NCBI RefSeq assembly: GCF_900169065.1
Contig: NZ_FXZB01000006.1
Coordinates: forward strand, 62,001-126,000
Direction of reading: 5' to 3'
DNA: 64,000 nucleotides
Source: Brevibacterium aurantiacum
GTDB taxonomy: Bacteria; Actinomycetota; Actinomycetes; Actinomycetales; Brevibacteriaceae
Below are positions 1 to 9,014 of this stretch, piece by piece. Made by a program: the position numbers and the translations under genes. The notes below the pieces were generated by a model that was not told where the DNA came from, ran no database searches, and saw only the letters and a program-made list of their open reading frames with translations. Positions within the stretch are counted from its first letter, which is position 1. Each line of letters begins with the position of its first letter.

Positions 1-411
1 CATGATGAGACTGCCCTCGGCGCTGCCAGGGCGAACGTCGGCGCTCAGGCAACGCCGCATCTGCTCGACTGCCTGGTGGGGCTGCCGCAGGCTCTGACCG
101 GCAGCTTCGATGTGATCTCCGCGGTTCCGCCCTACGTGCCGGATTCCGCGGCACAGTACCTACCCCATGAAGCGGCCGAGTACGAGCCGGCGACGGCGCT
201 CTTCGGCGGGGCCGACGGGCTGGACCTGGTCCGGCGCCTCATCACCGAATCACGCGATTGGCTGGCACCGGGTGGAGTGCTGCTCATCGAACTCGGCAGC
301 CAGCAGCAGCAAGCGGCCACCGACTTCGCTGAGGCCCTGGGGTTCATCGGAACGCGCACACTCGGCGAGGACGAGCAGACCGTGGTGCTCGAACTGCGGC
401 TGCGCGACTGA
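1..411 (+). CDS. PrmC/HemK-related class I SAM methyltransferase, 3' part only
   Basis: The reading frame is open from the first base, so the 5' part lies outside the window; about 136 codons are visible. The visible part corresponds to the C-terminal half of a Rossmann-fold methyltransferase. It contains a VPPYVP motif (codons 42-47) where the release-factor glutamine methyltransferases PrmC/HemK have NPPY, then the late strands ending in APGGVLLIELG and VVLELRLRD. From family knowledge, actinobacteria carry a PrmC paralogue of unknown substrate with an altered NPPY motif, and this gene fits that paralogue better than PrmC itself. The Asn of NPPY normally binds the glutamine side chain, so a Val there argues against classical release factor methylation. 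It converges on the glutaryl-CoA dehydrogenase gene. Confidence 0.7.
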   Translation, partial: HDETALGAARANVGAQATPHLLDCLVGLPQALTGSFDVISAVPPYVPDSAAQYLPHEAAEYEPATALFGGADGLDLVRRLITESRDWLAPGGVLLIELGSQQQQAATDFAEALGFIGTRTLGEDEQTVVLELRLRD

Positions 412-469
412 GAACGCTCGGTTCTCTGTGCCGGCCGGTGGATGGCGTCGGAGCCGTGAGGTGAATGAC

Positions 470-541
470 AGCAACCGCTGGCAAGACGTGCAGCGGTGCT
501 GCATGTGTGCACTGCGTACACACTTCTTGCCAGCGGTTGCT
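470..541. terminator. Long inverted repeat between convergent genes
   Basis: Two perfect 16-nt arms (470-485 and 526-541) enclose a 40-nt loop that can itself fold (GCAGC/GCTGC and GTGTG/CACAC). It sits between the stop codons of two convergent genes, so a bidirectional transcription terminator is the simplest reading. There is no clear T tract on either side. The structured loop is unusual for a plain terminator. Confidence 0.6.
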
Positions 542-590
542 GGGCGTTGCTCAGGCGCTCGTTGGCTGGGCGGTGCTCAGGCCCTGCGAA

Positions 591-1790
591 TCAGTTCGCG
601 AAGGCGTTGATTCCGGTGAGGCTGCGGCCCAAGGTGAGCTGGTGGACCTCGTGGGTGCCTTCGTAGGTGAGCACGGTCTCGAGGTTCACCGCGTGGCGCA
701 GCGGTGGGTATTCGCTGGTGATGCCGGAACCGCCGAAGAGTGCGCGCAGGTCACGGCACACGTTCATCGCGGTATCGACGTTGACCATCTTGCCCAGGCT
801 GATCTGTTCCGGGCGCACGCCCTTCTCCGAGTCCTTGAGCTTGCCCAGGTGAGCGGCGAGCAGTGTGATCTGCGAATACTGGCCGAAGGCCTTCGCAAGC
901 TTCTGCTGGCTGATCTGGAACGAAGAAAGCGGACGGTCGAACTGAATGCGCGTATTGGTGTACTCGAGTGCCGATAGGAGAGCGTCGCGTGCGGCGCCGG
1001 TGACGCCGAAGACGATTCCGTAACGGGCCTCGGACAGGCACGACAGGGGGCCCTTGAGGCCCTTGGCCTTGGGCAGCATGGCATCTTCGGGAAGGCGCAC
1101 GTTGTCGAGAACGATTTCGCCGGTGATCGAGGCCCGCAGTGAGATCTTGCGGTGGATCTCCGGAGTCTGGACGCCCTCGGTGTCACTGGGGACGACGAAT
1201 CCGCGGACGACCGGCTTGCCCTTGGCATCGGTCTCTTCGGTCTTGGCCCACACGACCATGACATCGGAGACCGGGGAGTTCGTGATCCACATCTTCGCGC
1301 CGTTGAGGATCCAGTCGGATCCGTCCTTCTTCGCGGTCGTCTTCATTCCCGAGGGGTCGGAGCCGACATCGGGTTCGGTCAGACCGAAGCAGCCGATGGC
1401 CTTGCCGGCGGCCATCTTCGGCAGCCATTCTTCCTTCTGCGCTTCCGAGCCGAAGTGGTGGATGGCGAACATGGCCAGGGATCCCTGGACCGAGACGAGC
1501 GAGCGCAGACCAGAGTCCACGGCTTCGAGCTCACGGCAGGCCAGACCATACTGGGTGGCGGTGGATCCGCCGCAGCCGTAGCCGTCGAGGTGCATGCCCA
1601 GGAGCCCGAGTTCGCCTAGGCCCTCGGCGAGTTCCCGAGCGGGGATCGTGGCGTCGAGGAAGTAGTCGCCGATCTTCTCGCGGACGTTCTCATCCAGCCA
1701 TTTCTTCACGATCGACGCGAACTCGAGGTCATCTTCCTCGAAGACCGAATCCAAGCCGAGAATGTCGTCGGGGCTCATCGCTGCACTCAT
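591..1790 (-). CDS. gcdH: Glutaryl-CoA dehydrogenase (acyl-CoA dehydrogenase family)
   Basis: This 399-residue protein matches the usual length of glutaryl-CoA dehydrogenase, which oxidises and decarboxylates glutaryl-CoA to crotonyl-CoA with FAD in lysine/tryptophan catabolism. Visible family signatures are GCFGLTEPDVGSDPSGM (FAD/substrate pocket), WILNGAKMWITNS, FGGSGI, and near the C-terminus YEGTHEVHQLTLGRSLTG, whose Glu corresponds to the catalytic base of this subfamily; the following GINAF is also typical. The ATG at 1790 is chosen because AGAGGA lies 7 nt upstream. In-frame ATGs further up (to 1823) lack such a site. It is divergent from dxr, with about 100 nt between the two starts. 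Other short-chain acyl-CoA dehydrogenases are possible but less likely given the C-terminal motif. Confidence 0.9.
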   Translation of the reverse strand: MSAAMSPDDILGLDSVFEEDDLEFASIVKKWLDENVREKIGDYFLDATIPARELAEGLGELGLLGMHLDGYGCGGSTATQYGLACRELEAVDSGLRSLVSVQGSLAMFAIHHFGSEAQKEEWLPKMAAGKAIGCFGLTEPDVGSDPSGMKTTAKKDGSDWILNGAKMWITNSPVSDVMVVWAKTEETDAKGKPVVRGFVVPSDTEGVQTPEIHRKISLRASITGEIVLDNVRLPEDAMLPKAKGLKGPLSCLSEARYGIVFGVTGAARDALLSALEYTNTRIQFDRPLSSFQISQQKLAKAFGQYSQITLLAAHLGKLKDSEKGVRPEQISLGKMVNVDTAMNVCRDLRALFGGSGITSEYPPLRHAVNLETVLTYEGTHEVHQLTLGRSLTGINAFAN

Positions 1791-1889
1791 TAAATCCTCT
1801 TTCGCCATTGATTCGCATTGCATATCTCACGTCGCCGATGACGCCGATGTCGAGTCATTTCTCAGAGAACTTTGGCATTATCGGTAGGC

Positions 1890-3143
1890 GTGAGCAAACG
1901 TAGAATCATTGTAGTCGGCTCGACCGGTTCGGTCGGCACCCAGGCCCTCGACGTCCTGGCGGAGAACGCAGAAGGTTTCGAGGTCATCGGCCTCGCCGCC
2001 GGAACCCAGCTCGATGCGCTGGTCGCCCAGGCCCTCGAATTCTCTGTCCCCGTCATCGGCCTCACCAGCCCACCAGAGGGTGGCCCGGACGAGATCCGCC
2101 AGCGACTGGAGCAGGCCGCCGGCCAACGGGGAGTAAGCGATCCTGTCCGTGAGATCCACGTGGGCCCCGACGCCGCCGAGGTGGTCGCCGGTGCCGCCGC
2201 CGACATGGTCCTCAACGCTGTTACCGGTGCTGCCGGGCTCGGTGCGACCCTGGCGGCCCTGGAACGCGGCACAGATGTGGCGCTGGCCAACAAGGAGTCC
2301 CTCATCATCGGCGGCTCGATCGTCCTCGATGCCGCCGCCCGCAACAACGCGGCTCTCATCCCCGTCGACAGTGAGCACTCCGCCATCGCCCAGGCCCTGC
2401 GCTCGGGCACCCACGGTGAGGTGAGCAAGCTCGTCATCACCGCCTCCGGGGGGCCCTTCCGCGGGATGACCCGCGATGCCCTGCGTAGTGTCACCCCAGC
2501 CCAAGCGCTGAAGCATCCCACCTGGTCGATGGGCTCGATGATCACCATCAACTCGGCGACCCTGGTCAACAAGGGGCTCGAAGTCATCGAAGCGCATCTG
2601 CTCTTCGACATCGACTTCGACCACATCGAGGTCGTCGTCCACCCGCAGTCGCAGATCCACTCGATGGTCGAATTCAGCGACGCTTCGACGATCGCGCAGA
2701 TCTCCCCACCGGACATGCGGCTGCCCATCGCCTATGCACTCGGCACACAGACCGATGGCCAGACCCAGCGCCTGTCCTCCGGCGCGGTGGCCAACAACTG
2801 GGGTCAGCCCATGCACTGGTCCTTCGAACCCGTCAACCACCTCGCGTTCCCGGCACTCGGTTTGGCCGTTGAAGCAGGACGGAAGAGGAAGAGCTTCCCC
2901 GCGGTGTTCAACGCCGCCAACGAGGTCCTCGTCGAAGCTTTCGTGGGCGGGCAGATCCCCTTCACCGGTATCGACAAGGGCATCGAACGGGCGCTGCGAG
3001 CTCACGAGCCTGCAGCCGAGCACACCGTCGAAACCGTGCTCGCCGCCGATGCGTGGGCCCGGGAGTTCGCCCGCCAGGACCTGAAGGCACAGACCGAGGC
3101 GACACCATCATCTGCACCCGGTACGACCGCCGGCGGCTCCTGA
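1890..3143 (+). CDS. dxr: 1-deoxy-D-xylulose 5-phosphate reductoisomerase
   Basis: This enzyme catalyses the NADPH-dependent second step of the MEP isoprenoid pathway, forming 2-C-methyl-D-erythritol 4-phosphate. About 417 residues. Seen in order: NADPH-binding GSTGSVG (residues 10-16), ALANKES (about 130), PVDSEHSAI with metal-binding Asp/Glu (about 157), HPTWSMG and NSATLVNKGLEVIEAHLLF (210-235), and FNAANEVLVEAF (about 340). The GTG at 1890 gives the normal N-terminus MSKRRIIVVG. A TTG at 1872 would add six residues. No good RBS precedes either; CATTAT at 1876-1881 lies 8 nt before the GTG, so a leaderless mRNA is possible. The stop is 1 nt before the next gene, so the two are probably co-transcribed, as in many actinobacteria. 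Confidence 0.95.
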   Translation: MSKRRIIVVGSTGSVGTQALDVLAENAEGFEVIGLAAGTQLDALVAQALEFSVPVIGLTSPPEGGPDEIRQRLEQAAGQRGVSDPVREIHVGPDAAEVVAGAAADMVLNAVTGAAGLGATLAALERGTDVALANKESLIIGGSIVLDAAARNNAALIPVDSEHSAIAQALRSGTHGEVSKLVITASGGPFRGMTRDALRSVTPAQALKHPTWSMGSMITINSATLVNKGLEVIEAHLLFDIDFDHIEVVVHPQSQIHSMVEFSDASTIAQISPPDMRLPIAYALGTQTDGQTQRLSSGAVANNWGQPMHWSFEPVNHLAFPALGLAVEAGRKRKSFPAVFNAANEVLVEAFVGGQIPFTGIDKGIERALRAHEPAAEHTVETVLAADAWAREFARQDLKAQTEATPSSAPGTTAGGS

Positions 3144-3144
3144 T

Positions 3145-4611
3145 ATGACAGTCGTCCTCTACATCGTCGGGATCGTCCTGTTCCTCATCGGGATCTCGAT
3201 CTCGATCGGACTCCACGAACTCGGCCACTTGGTACCGGCGAAGAAGTTCGGGGTCAAGGTCACCCACTACATGGTCGGCTTCGGTCCGACGGTGTTCTCC
3301 TTCCGCCGTGGGGAGACCGAATACGGGATCAAGGCTCTGCCTCTGGGTGGTTTCATCGCCATGCCGGGAATGTACCCGCCGCTGGAAGCCACGACTCGTC
3401 GGGCCGGCAGGACTGCAGCCGAGACCGAGCGCAACGATGTCGGCACGATCGGGGACGAGCAAGGACCTTCCGACCTCGCGACGGAGGCTCCCCGCCGGCC
3501 GCGCAAGCAGCGGCGGGGGCGGCTGTTTGAGAACACGATGGCCGATGCCCGGGACTTCTCGAACCAGGAGATCGAACCGGGGGAGGAGCACCGGACCTTC
3601 TACGCCCTGAACGTGCCCAAACGGCTCGTCGTGATGTTCGCGGGCCCCCTGGTCAACCTCGTGCTCGGGATCATCATCATGGCGATCTCGCTCATCGGCA
3701 TCGGCGTCATGACCCCGACGACCTCGGTCCAGACCGTCGTCGAATGCGCGGTGCCCGCCTCGGAGGCGGCGCAGCGCCCTGCGTCTGAGAAGGAGACCTG
3801 CCAGGACGATGATCCGCTGACGCCGGCCTGGGAAGCCGGCATCAAACCTGGTGATGACATCACCTCGGTGGCCGGTGTCTCCACCGACAGCTGGGACGAA
3901 CTCTCCAACGTGATCAAGGATCATGCCGGCGAACGCGTCGACGTTGAGTTCAACCGCGATGGCCAGAAGCAGACGGTGACAGTGCCGATCATCGCCCATG
4001 AGAGAGCCGTCGTCGATGACCGCGGTGAGGCGCAGATGAACGCCGACGGTACACCGCAGACGGTGACCGAGGGCTTCTTCGGTGTCGGTCCCGTCCAGGA
4101 ACGTCAGCCGCTGCCGCTCAACGAGTTCCCCGGCGCGGTCTGGGAGCAGATCAGCGGCGTATTCCACGCGATCGTGACCCTGCCGGTCAAGCTCATCGAC
4201 ATCGCCGAGGTGGCCACCGGCTCGAAGGAACGCGACGCCGAAGGCCTGGTCGGGATGGTCGGAGTCGGGCGCATCGCCGGTGAGATCGTGTCGACCGATC
4301 AGTTCCAGATCGTCGAGAAGGCACAGCTGGGGCTGGGCATGCTGGGCTCGCTCAACATCTTCCTGTTCGCCTTCAACATGATCCCGCTGCTGCCGCTGGA
4401 CGGCGGACACATCGCGGTCGGTCTCTACGAAGGCGCACGCCGCCAGATCAACAAGTTCCGCGGACGCGGCAAGATCGGCCCCTTCGACACGGCCCGGCTG
4501 CTGCCGCTGACCTACGTCGTCATCGGGCTGATGCTGTGCATGACGGCGCTGCTCGTCTACGTCGACCTCGTCAAACCGGTCACGCTCGACGCGATCTTCA
4601 ACTCCGGGTAG
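3145..4611 (+). CDS. rip: Site-2 protease family M50 zinc metallopeptidase (RseP/Rip1-like)
   Basis: An intramembrane protease of 488 residues that in relatives cleaves anti-sigma factors and membrane-embedded signal remnants. The first membrane helix holds the zinc motif HELGH (residues 24-28). A second metal motif, NMIPLLPLDGGH, is near residue 415. A PDZ domain spans about 225-290 (AWEAGIKPGDDITSVAGVS). Between the first helix and the second membrane segment (about 155-180) there is a basic, probably disordered stretch of about 60 residues. It starts 1 nt after the dxr stop, the conserved actinobacterial dxr-rip-ispG neighbourhood. Unlike that arrangement, a serine hydrolase gene on the other strand separates it from ispG. 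Confidence 0.92.
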   Translation: MTVVLYIVGIVLFLIGISISIGLHELGHLVPAKKFGVKVTHYMVGFGPTVFSFRRGETEYGIKALPLGGFIAMPGMYPPLEATTRRAGRTAAETERNDVGTIGDEQGPSDLATEAPRRPRKQRRGRLFENTMADARDFSNQEIEPGEEHRTFYALNVPKRLVVMFAGPLVNLVLGIIIMAISLIGIGVMTPTTSVQTVVECAVPASEAAQRPASEKETCQDDDPLTPAWEAGIKPGDDITSVAGVSTDSWDELSNVIKDHAGERVDVEFNRDGQKQTVTVPIIAHERAVVDDRGEAQMNADGTPQTVTEGFFGVGPVQERQPLPLNEFPGAVWEQISGVFHAIVTLPVKLIDIAEVATGSKERDAEGLVGMVGVGRIAGEIVSTDQFQIVEKAQLGLGMLGSLNIFLFAFNMIPLLPLDGGHIAVGLYEGARRQINKFRGRGKIGPFDTARLLPLTYVVIGLMLCMTALLVYVDLVKPVTLDAIFNSG

Positions 4612-4677
4612 GCACGCCCTGCGCTGCTCGGGTGGCCCAAGTTGGCTGGCTGCCGTGGTGCTTGGTCGCCCCCGTGC

Positions 4678-6078
4678 TCAGCTGTTGAGCGTGATCGTCT
4701 GCACCTCGCCGAGGTGGTCCAGGCTCACCGTGATCGACGGTGCCTGGGCTGCTGGCTCTGCCGCAGCAGAGACAGTCACCGTGCCCTTCAAAGGAGTCAG
4801 CATGGTGAGTGCCTCAGTGGTGAAGGCCCGGCTGAGCTGGTGGTCCTCCTTCCACGCGCTGAAGCGTTCGCGGCGTTCGGCACGGGGCTCATCGAGGTCC
4901 ATGTTGATGGTGAAGAGCTCATCGGCGATCGTGTCGTCGAAGTCGATGACCAGGTTCGCTGCGGCCAGCACCGTCTCTGACTGTTTGGCTGCGACCGGAT
5001 GGTGAGGGGCCGGCACCGCGGTGGTCGTGCGTGTCAGCTGCAGGTCGGGCGTGCCTGCGGCGGCGGCCCAACCGGCATCGATGGCGTCTCTCACGGTGCG
5101 TTCGGCCGGGAAGTAGGTCGTATTGCCGAAGACGACGATGCTCAGCCCCAGGTCCGGGAACCACCGCATGTGTGAGCCGTACCCGGGGTAGCCTCCGGAA
5201 TGGCAGGCGACCCGACCGAACCGAGAATCCAGGCGCGGCTGCAGACCGAAGCCGTAGTTGACGGATTCGGTGTGATGCTCGCTGTGCTGGATCTCGATGA
5301 GACGGTGGGACTGCTGGTTGTCCGTGAGAATCCGCGGCAGTGCCCCCGGTTCGTAGGAATCGATGTCTTCCAAGGCGTCCAGGTGGGCGCTCATCCAGGT
5401 TCCGATGTCGTTGACCGTGGAGATGACTCCGCCGATGGGGGAGAAGACCCCGGGGCCGGTGAGTTCGGCCGGGTGGTTGTGACCGTTACGGTCGATGCGG
5501 ATGCCTGGCATCAGGTCCGGGAAGTCGGCGATGTCGAAGCCGGTGCGGGTCAGTCCCAGGGGTGCGAGCACCTCGGCGGTGACGACGTCGATGAACGATT
5601 TCCCGGCCACCGCCTCGGCGACGAGACCGAGCAGGGCATACCCGAGGTTGGAGTACTCGTATCCGGTGTCTGCCGGTGCGATGGGGATGGCTCCGCGCTT
5701 GAGGTAGTCGATGAGTTCGGCACCCGTCATCGCCTCCACACGGTCGGCCCAGGGGTCGTCCTTCGTGAACCCGGTGCCCATCGTCAGCGCCTGCCGGCAG
5801 GTGCGGTCGGCGATCGATGTGCCGCTGAGTTCTGGGAGGAGCTGACCCAAGGGCATGTCGATATCCAGCCCCTGGGCCCTGAGCCGACCGATCGCTGCGG
5901 CCGTGAACGACTTCGTCATCGAGGCGATCCGGTAGGGAACATCGCCGTTGGCCACGGTTCCGGCCTCACCTTGGGGAAAGACGCCCCAGGCCAGGGTTCC
6001 GCCCTGCTCGGCCAGAGACGACGCCGCAGATTCGAGTCGGCTGATGATGGCCTGCGTATCGGGGTGGGTGAATGGCAC
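4678..6078 (-). CDS. Serine hydrolase, class C beta-lactamase / penicillin-binding-protein family
   Basis: A 466-residue protein with the three active-site elements of this family: SMTK (S53-K56, nucleophile and general base), YSN (142-144) and HSGGYPGYG (about residue 295, in place of KTG). It belongs to the Beta-lactamase (PF00144) superfamily, which includes esterases, D-aminopeptidases and carboxypeptidases, so the substrate cannot be assigned. No signal peptide is visible (the N-terminus is MPFTHPDTQAIIS), which suggests a cytoplasmic enzyme and makes a true beta-lactamase unlikely. A C-terminal domain of about 120 residues follows the catalytic part. GTG start at 6078 with GAGGAG 8 nt upstream. 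It lies in opposite orientation between rip and ispG and appears to be an insertion into that conserved pair. Confidence 0.85.
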   Translation of the reverse strand: MPFTHPDTQAIISRLESAASSLAEQGGTLAWGVFPQGEAGTVANGDVPYRIASMTKSFTAAAIGRLRAQGLDIDMPLGQLLPELSGTSIADRTCRQALTMGTGFTKDDPWADRVEAMTGAELIDYLKRGAIPIAPADTGYEYSNLGYALLGLVAEAVAGKSFIDVVTAEVLAPLGLTRTGFDIADFPDLMPGIRIDRNGHNHPAELTGPGVFSPIGGVISTVNDIGTWMSAHLDALEDIDSYEPGALPRILTDNQQSHRLIEIQHSEHHTESVNYGFGLQPRLDSRFGRVACHSGGYPGYGSHMRWFPDLGLSIVVFGNTTYFPAERTVRDAIDAGWAAAAGTPDLQLTRTTTAVPAPHHPVAAKQSETVLAAANLVIDFDDTIADELFTINMDLDEPRAERRERFSAWKEDHQLSRAFTTEALTMLTPLKGTVTVSAAAEPAAQAPSITVSLDHLGEVQTITLNS

Positions 6079-6266
6079 GAAATCTCCTCAGCTCACGGCT
6101 ATCTTCTGGGATCGGACGGCAAGTTTCCTTCACGATACCTGCGAAATGATGCTGTCGTGAGCGATCACACCGTGATCGGAGAGCCCGGATACGGTTTGAA
6201 GTCCTACAATATGAATGACTCGAACGATCAGTCTGGTCCCCAGTCGTCAATGAAGGGAATGTCTTC

Positions 6267-7415
6267 GTGACATCGGTCAACCTCGGAATGCCTGCCCCAC
6301 CACCTCCTGTGCTCTCGCCGCGACGCAAAACGCGACAGATCCAGGTCGGAAAGGTCGGCGTCGGTTCCGATTTCCCTGTCAGCGTCCAATCGATGACGAC
6401 GACACAGACCACTGACATCAACGGGACTCTGCAGCAGATCGCCGAACTCACCGCCGCAGGCTGTGACATCGTGCGAGTGGCCTGCCCTTCGCCCGATGAT
6501 GCTGCAGCACTGCCGGTGATCGCACAGAAGTCGCAGATCCCGGTCATCGCCGACATCCACTTCCAGCCGAAGTACGTCTACGCCGCGATCGACGCCGGCT
6601 GCGGCGCGGTTCGCGTCAACCCCGGCAACATTCGCAAATTCGACGATCAGGTCAAGCAGATCGCGAAGGCGGCAAATGACGCCGGGACCTCGATCAGGAT
6701 CGGTGTCAACGCCGGATCCCTGGACAAGCGCATCATGGAGAAGTACGGCAAGGCCACCCCAGAAGCGCTCGTCGAGTCCGCTGTGTGGGAGGCTTCACTG
6801 TTCGAAGAACACGATTTCCACGACTTCAAGATCTCCGTCAAGCACAACGACCCCGTGGTCATGGTCCGCGCCTACGAGCTGCTCGCCGAACGCGGTGACT
6901 GGCCTCTGCACCTGGGTGTCACCGAGGCTGGGCCTGCCTTCCAGGGCACGATCAAGTCCGCCACCGCCTTCGGTTCGCTGCTGTCGCAGGGCATCGGCGA
7001 CACGATCCGCGTCTCCCTCTCCGCACCACCGGTCGAGGAGATCAAGGTCGGCAACCAGATTCTTGAGAGCCTCAACCTCAAGCCACGCAAGCTCGAGATC
7101 GTCTCCTGCCCGTCCTGCGGACGCGCCCAGGTCGACGTCTACACCCTTGCGGACAAGGTCACGGCCGGTCTCGAAGGCATGGAGGTTCCTCTGCGCGTCG
7201 CCGTCATGGGCTGCGTCGTCAATGGTCCCGGTGAAGCCCGTGAGGCCGACCTCGGTGTGGCCAGCGGCAATGGCAAGGGCCAGATCTTCGTCAAGGGCGA
7301 GGTCATCAAGACCGTGCCCGAGGCCATGATCGTCGAGACTCTCATCGAAGAGGCCAACCGCATCGCAGCGGAGTCCGACGCCCCGTCCGGATCACCTGAC
7401 GTCGTCGTCGGCTGA
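6267..7415 (+). CDS. ispG: 4-hydroxy-3-methylbut-2-en-1-yl diphosphate synthase (flavodoxin)
   Basis: The penultimate MEP-pathway enzyme, a [4Fe-4S] protein converting ME-cPP to HMBPP. 382 residues, the normal length for the short bacterial type. Seen: the N-terminal TIM-barrel segment beginning [32 protein letters not shown], and the cluster ligands SCPSCGR (Cys near 281 and 284) plus [11 protein letters not shown] (Cys near 316, with the conserved Glu). The GTG at 6267 is the only sensible start, because an overlapping ATG at 6252 is in another frame and stops after six codons. GAAGGGAA lies about 11 nt upstream. The downstream GNAT gene follows in the same orientation. Confidence 0.96.
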   Translation: MTSVNLGMPAPPPPVLSPRRKTRQIQVGKVGVGSDFPVSVQSMTTTQTTDINGTLQQIAELTAAGCDIVRVACPSPDDAAALPVIAQKSQIPVIADIHFQPKYVYAAIDAGCGAVRVNPGNIRKFDDQVKQIAKAANDAGTSIRIGVNAGSLDKRIMEKYGKATPEALVESAVWEASLFEEHDFHDFKISVKHNDPVVMVRAYELLAERGDWPLHLGVTEAGPAFQGTIKSATAFGSLLSQGIGDTIRVSLSAPPVEEIKVGNQILESLNLKPRKLEIVSCPSCGRAQVDVYTLADKVTAGLEGMEVPLRVAVMGCVVNGPGEAREADLGVASGNGKGQIFVKGEVIKTVPEAMIVETLIEEANRIAAESDAPSGSPDVVVG

Positions 7416-7475
7416 AACCCGACCCATCTCGAAAAGCTCCCCGGTGTGTGAGGATCTGAACAAGGAGGCTCTCTG

Positions 7476-8354
7476 GTGCTGAGAGTCGCTCGTCTGGGAC
7501 ATCAGCACACCGGGTGGCTGACGAGCCTGCTGGCACTCAACCCGTGCGAGAACGTCTACCTCATCGCGCTGATCGAAATCACCGGCACAGCGCAGATGAA
7601 CTCACCGGCCGGTACCGTGTTGGGTGTCTTCGACGGTGACCGCCCGGTTTCCGCCTACTGGGTGGGAGGCAACATCATTCCCGTCGCTGCGACCCCGGAA
7701 ACGAACCAAGCTCTTGCCGAGAAGCTCAACGCCGATGGGCGCTACTCCTGCTCCCTCATCGGTTCCCGGGAGATCATCCTCGATCTGCACAACCGCCTGA
7801 ACTGGGGCCGTGCCCGCGGTGTCCGTGACCGGCAGCCGCTGCTGGCGATCAGTTCCGACCCCTTGGTCGACCCCGACGAGGCGGTGCACCTGGTCACGGT
7901 GGAGCAGCTGCCTGCGGTGTTCGCCGCCAGCGTCGACATGTTCACCAACGAGGTGGGTTTCTCACCGATCGAAGGCGGCCAGTCGAGCTACCTGGCCCGT
8001 GTCCGCAACATCATCCGGGGCAAGAACTGCTTCGCCCGGATCTCTGACACTCTGCCGCAAGGCGGGCTGGTGGGCCGTTGGCCGGCGACAGAGCAGTCCG
8101 AGCAGGTGCTGTTCAAGGCCGACATCGGAATTCGGGCACCGCGCATCGTTCAGGTGCAGGGCGTCTGGGTCCATCCTGATGTGCGCCAACAAGGTCTGGG
8201 GGCTGCCGGAATGGCTGCCGTTGTGGCACAGACTCGGGCGGCCGGGCACACCACGGTCAGCCTCTACGCCAACGACTACAACGAGGTGGCTCTGCGCATG
8301 TACACGCGAGTCGGCTTCGAACAGGTCGGCACCTTCGCCACCGTTATGTACTGA
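7476..8354 (+). CDS. GNAT family N-acetyltransferase with N-terminal DUF4081-like domain
   Basis: 292 residues. The C-terminal half is a GNAT fold with the acetyl-CoA motif VHPDVRQQGLGAAGMAAV (about 230-247), then YANDYNEVALRMYTRVGFEQVG, the usual last helix and strand. The N-terminal half (LGHQHTGWLTSLLALNPCENVYLIALIE) is the extra domain found in the GNAT proteins encoded just after ispG in actinobacteria. The substrate is unknown. GTG start with a strong AAGGAGG 8 nt upstream. A 9-nt inverted repeat (7440-7448 with 7506-7514) brackets the RBS and could be chance. Co-transcription with ispG is likely. Confidence 0.88.
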   Translation: MLRVARLGHQHTGWLTSLLALNPCENVYLIALIEITGTAQMNSPAGTVLGVFDGDRPVSAYWVGGNIIPVAATPETNQALAEKLNADGRYSCSLIGSREIILDLHNRLNWGRARGVRDRQPLLAISSDPLVDPDEAVHLVTVEQLPAVFAASVDMFTNEVGFSPIEGGQSSYLARVRNIIRGKNCFARISDTLPQGGLVGRWPATEQSEQVLFKADIGIRAPRIVQVQGVWVHPDVRQQGLGAAGMAAVVAQTRAAGHTTVSLYANDYNEVALRMYTRVGFEQVGTFATVMY

Positions 8355-8431
8355 CCGCGAAGCGGCATCGTTGTCGGGAGCAATCTGGCAGCGACCCGCT
8401 CGACTCGTGTCACGCTCGCGCTCCAACCTTC

Positions 8432-8469
8432 TCGTCGAGAACCGAGCTCATCGTCGAGAGCCGAGGTCA
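8432..8469. repeat. Two-copy 19-bp tandem repeat
   Basis: Two adjacent 19-nt units (8432-8450 and 8451-8469) share TCGTCGAGA, CCGAG and TCA with two differences. They lie in the 225-nt non-coding gap between the GNAT gene and the convergent S4 gene. No function can be read from it. Confidence 0.6.
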
Positions 8470-8579
8470 GCGCCGGGAGGAGAACTCAGGGAGTCTGCTT
8501 TCGAGCGTTGGCTGTGCTTTCGACGGCCAGCAGTCAGCCGCAAGTCGACCGCAAGAGCTCGAACACTCGACTGGCTTAG

Positions 8580-8996
8580 TCAGTGGTCACGGCGATCGCG
8601 ATTCTGGGGCTTGGCCATGTCGCCCAGGAACTTCTCCATCTCCCGCCGGTCCTTCTTCGTCGGCCGGCCCATACCCTTGTCTCTGCGGGGGACGAATCCG
8701 CGCAGAGCGGGATCCGGCGGCGGGGTGAGATCCTCGTAGCACTGCACGGCGATCGAAGCCTGGGGACGAGTGGGAATGAACCCGGTGATCTTCCAGATGA
8801 ACTCGGTGCCTGCCTTGCGCACGCGCACCTCCTGGCCGATGGAGACCTTCTGCGCCGCCTTGACCCGCTGGCCCTCGACCTGGACGTGTCCGCCCCGACA
8901 GGCCTGGGTCGCCAGGTTCCGGGTCTTGAACATCCGGGTCGTCCACAGCCAGACATCCACGCGCACGTGTTTGCCGGGGGAGCGGTCAATCTCCAT
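8580..8996 (-). CDS. S4-domain RNA-binding protein (Hsp15/HslR-like)
   Basis: 138 residues. An S4 RNA-binding domain spans residues 10-70 (RVDVWLWTTRMFKTRNLATQ, then GGHVQVEGQRVKAAQKVSIG), followed by a basic tail rich in Arg/Lys/Asp. This is the architecture of Hsp15 (HslR), which rescues stalled 50S subunits carrying nascent peptidyl-tRNA. Whether the actinobacterial version does this is not established. ATG start with GGAGG about 6 nt upstream. The Nudix-like gene ends 18 nt upstream on the same strand, so the two probably form an operon. Confidence 0.85.
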   Translation of the reverse strand: MEIDRSPGKHVRVDVWLWTTRMFKTRNLATQACRGGHVQVEGQRVKAAQKVSIGQEVRVRKAGTEFIWKITGFIPTRPQASIAVQCYEDLTPPPDPALRGFVPRRDKGMGRPTKKDRREMEKFLGDMAKPQNRDRRDH

Positions 8997-9014
8997 AGTC
9001 AGCCTCCATGATCG

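Noticed and set aside
2962..4410. 482-codon minus-strand frame opposite rip
   Set aside because: His/Arg/Asp-rich composition and no start signals; the plus strand encodes a clear M50 peptidase.
4678..6078. Calling the serine hydrolase a beta-lactamase
   Set aside because: No signal peptide and HSGG rather than KTG; the superfamily has many esterases and peptidases.
7440..7514. 9-nt inverted repeat around the GNAT gene RBS as a translational switch
   Set aside because: Arms are 57 nt apart and short for a GC-rich genome; no supporting structure seen.
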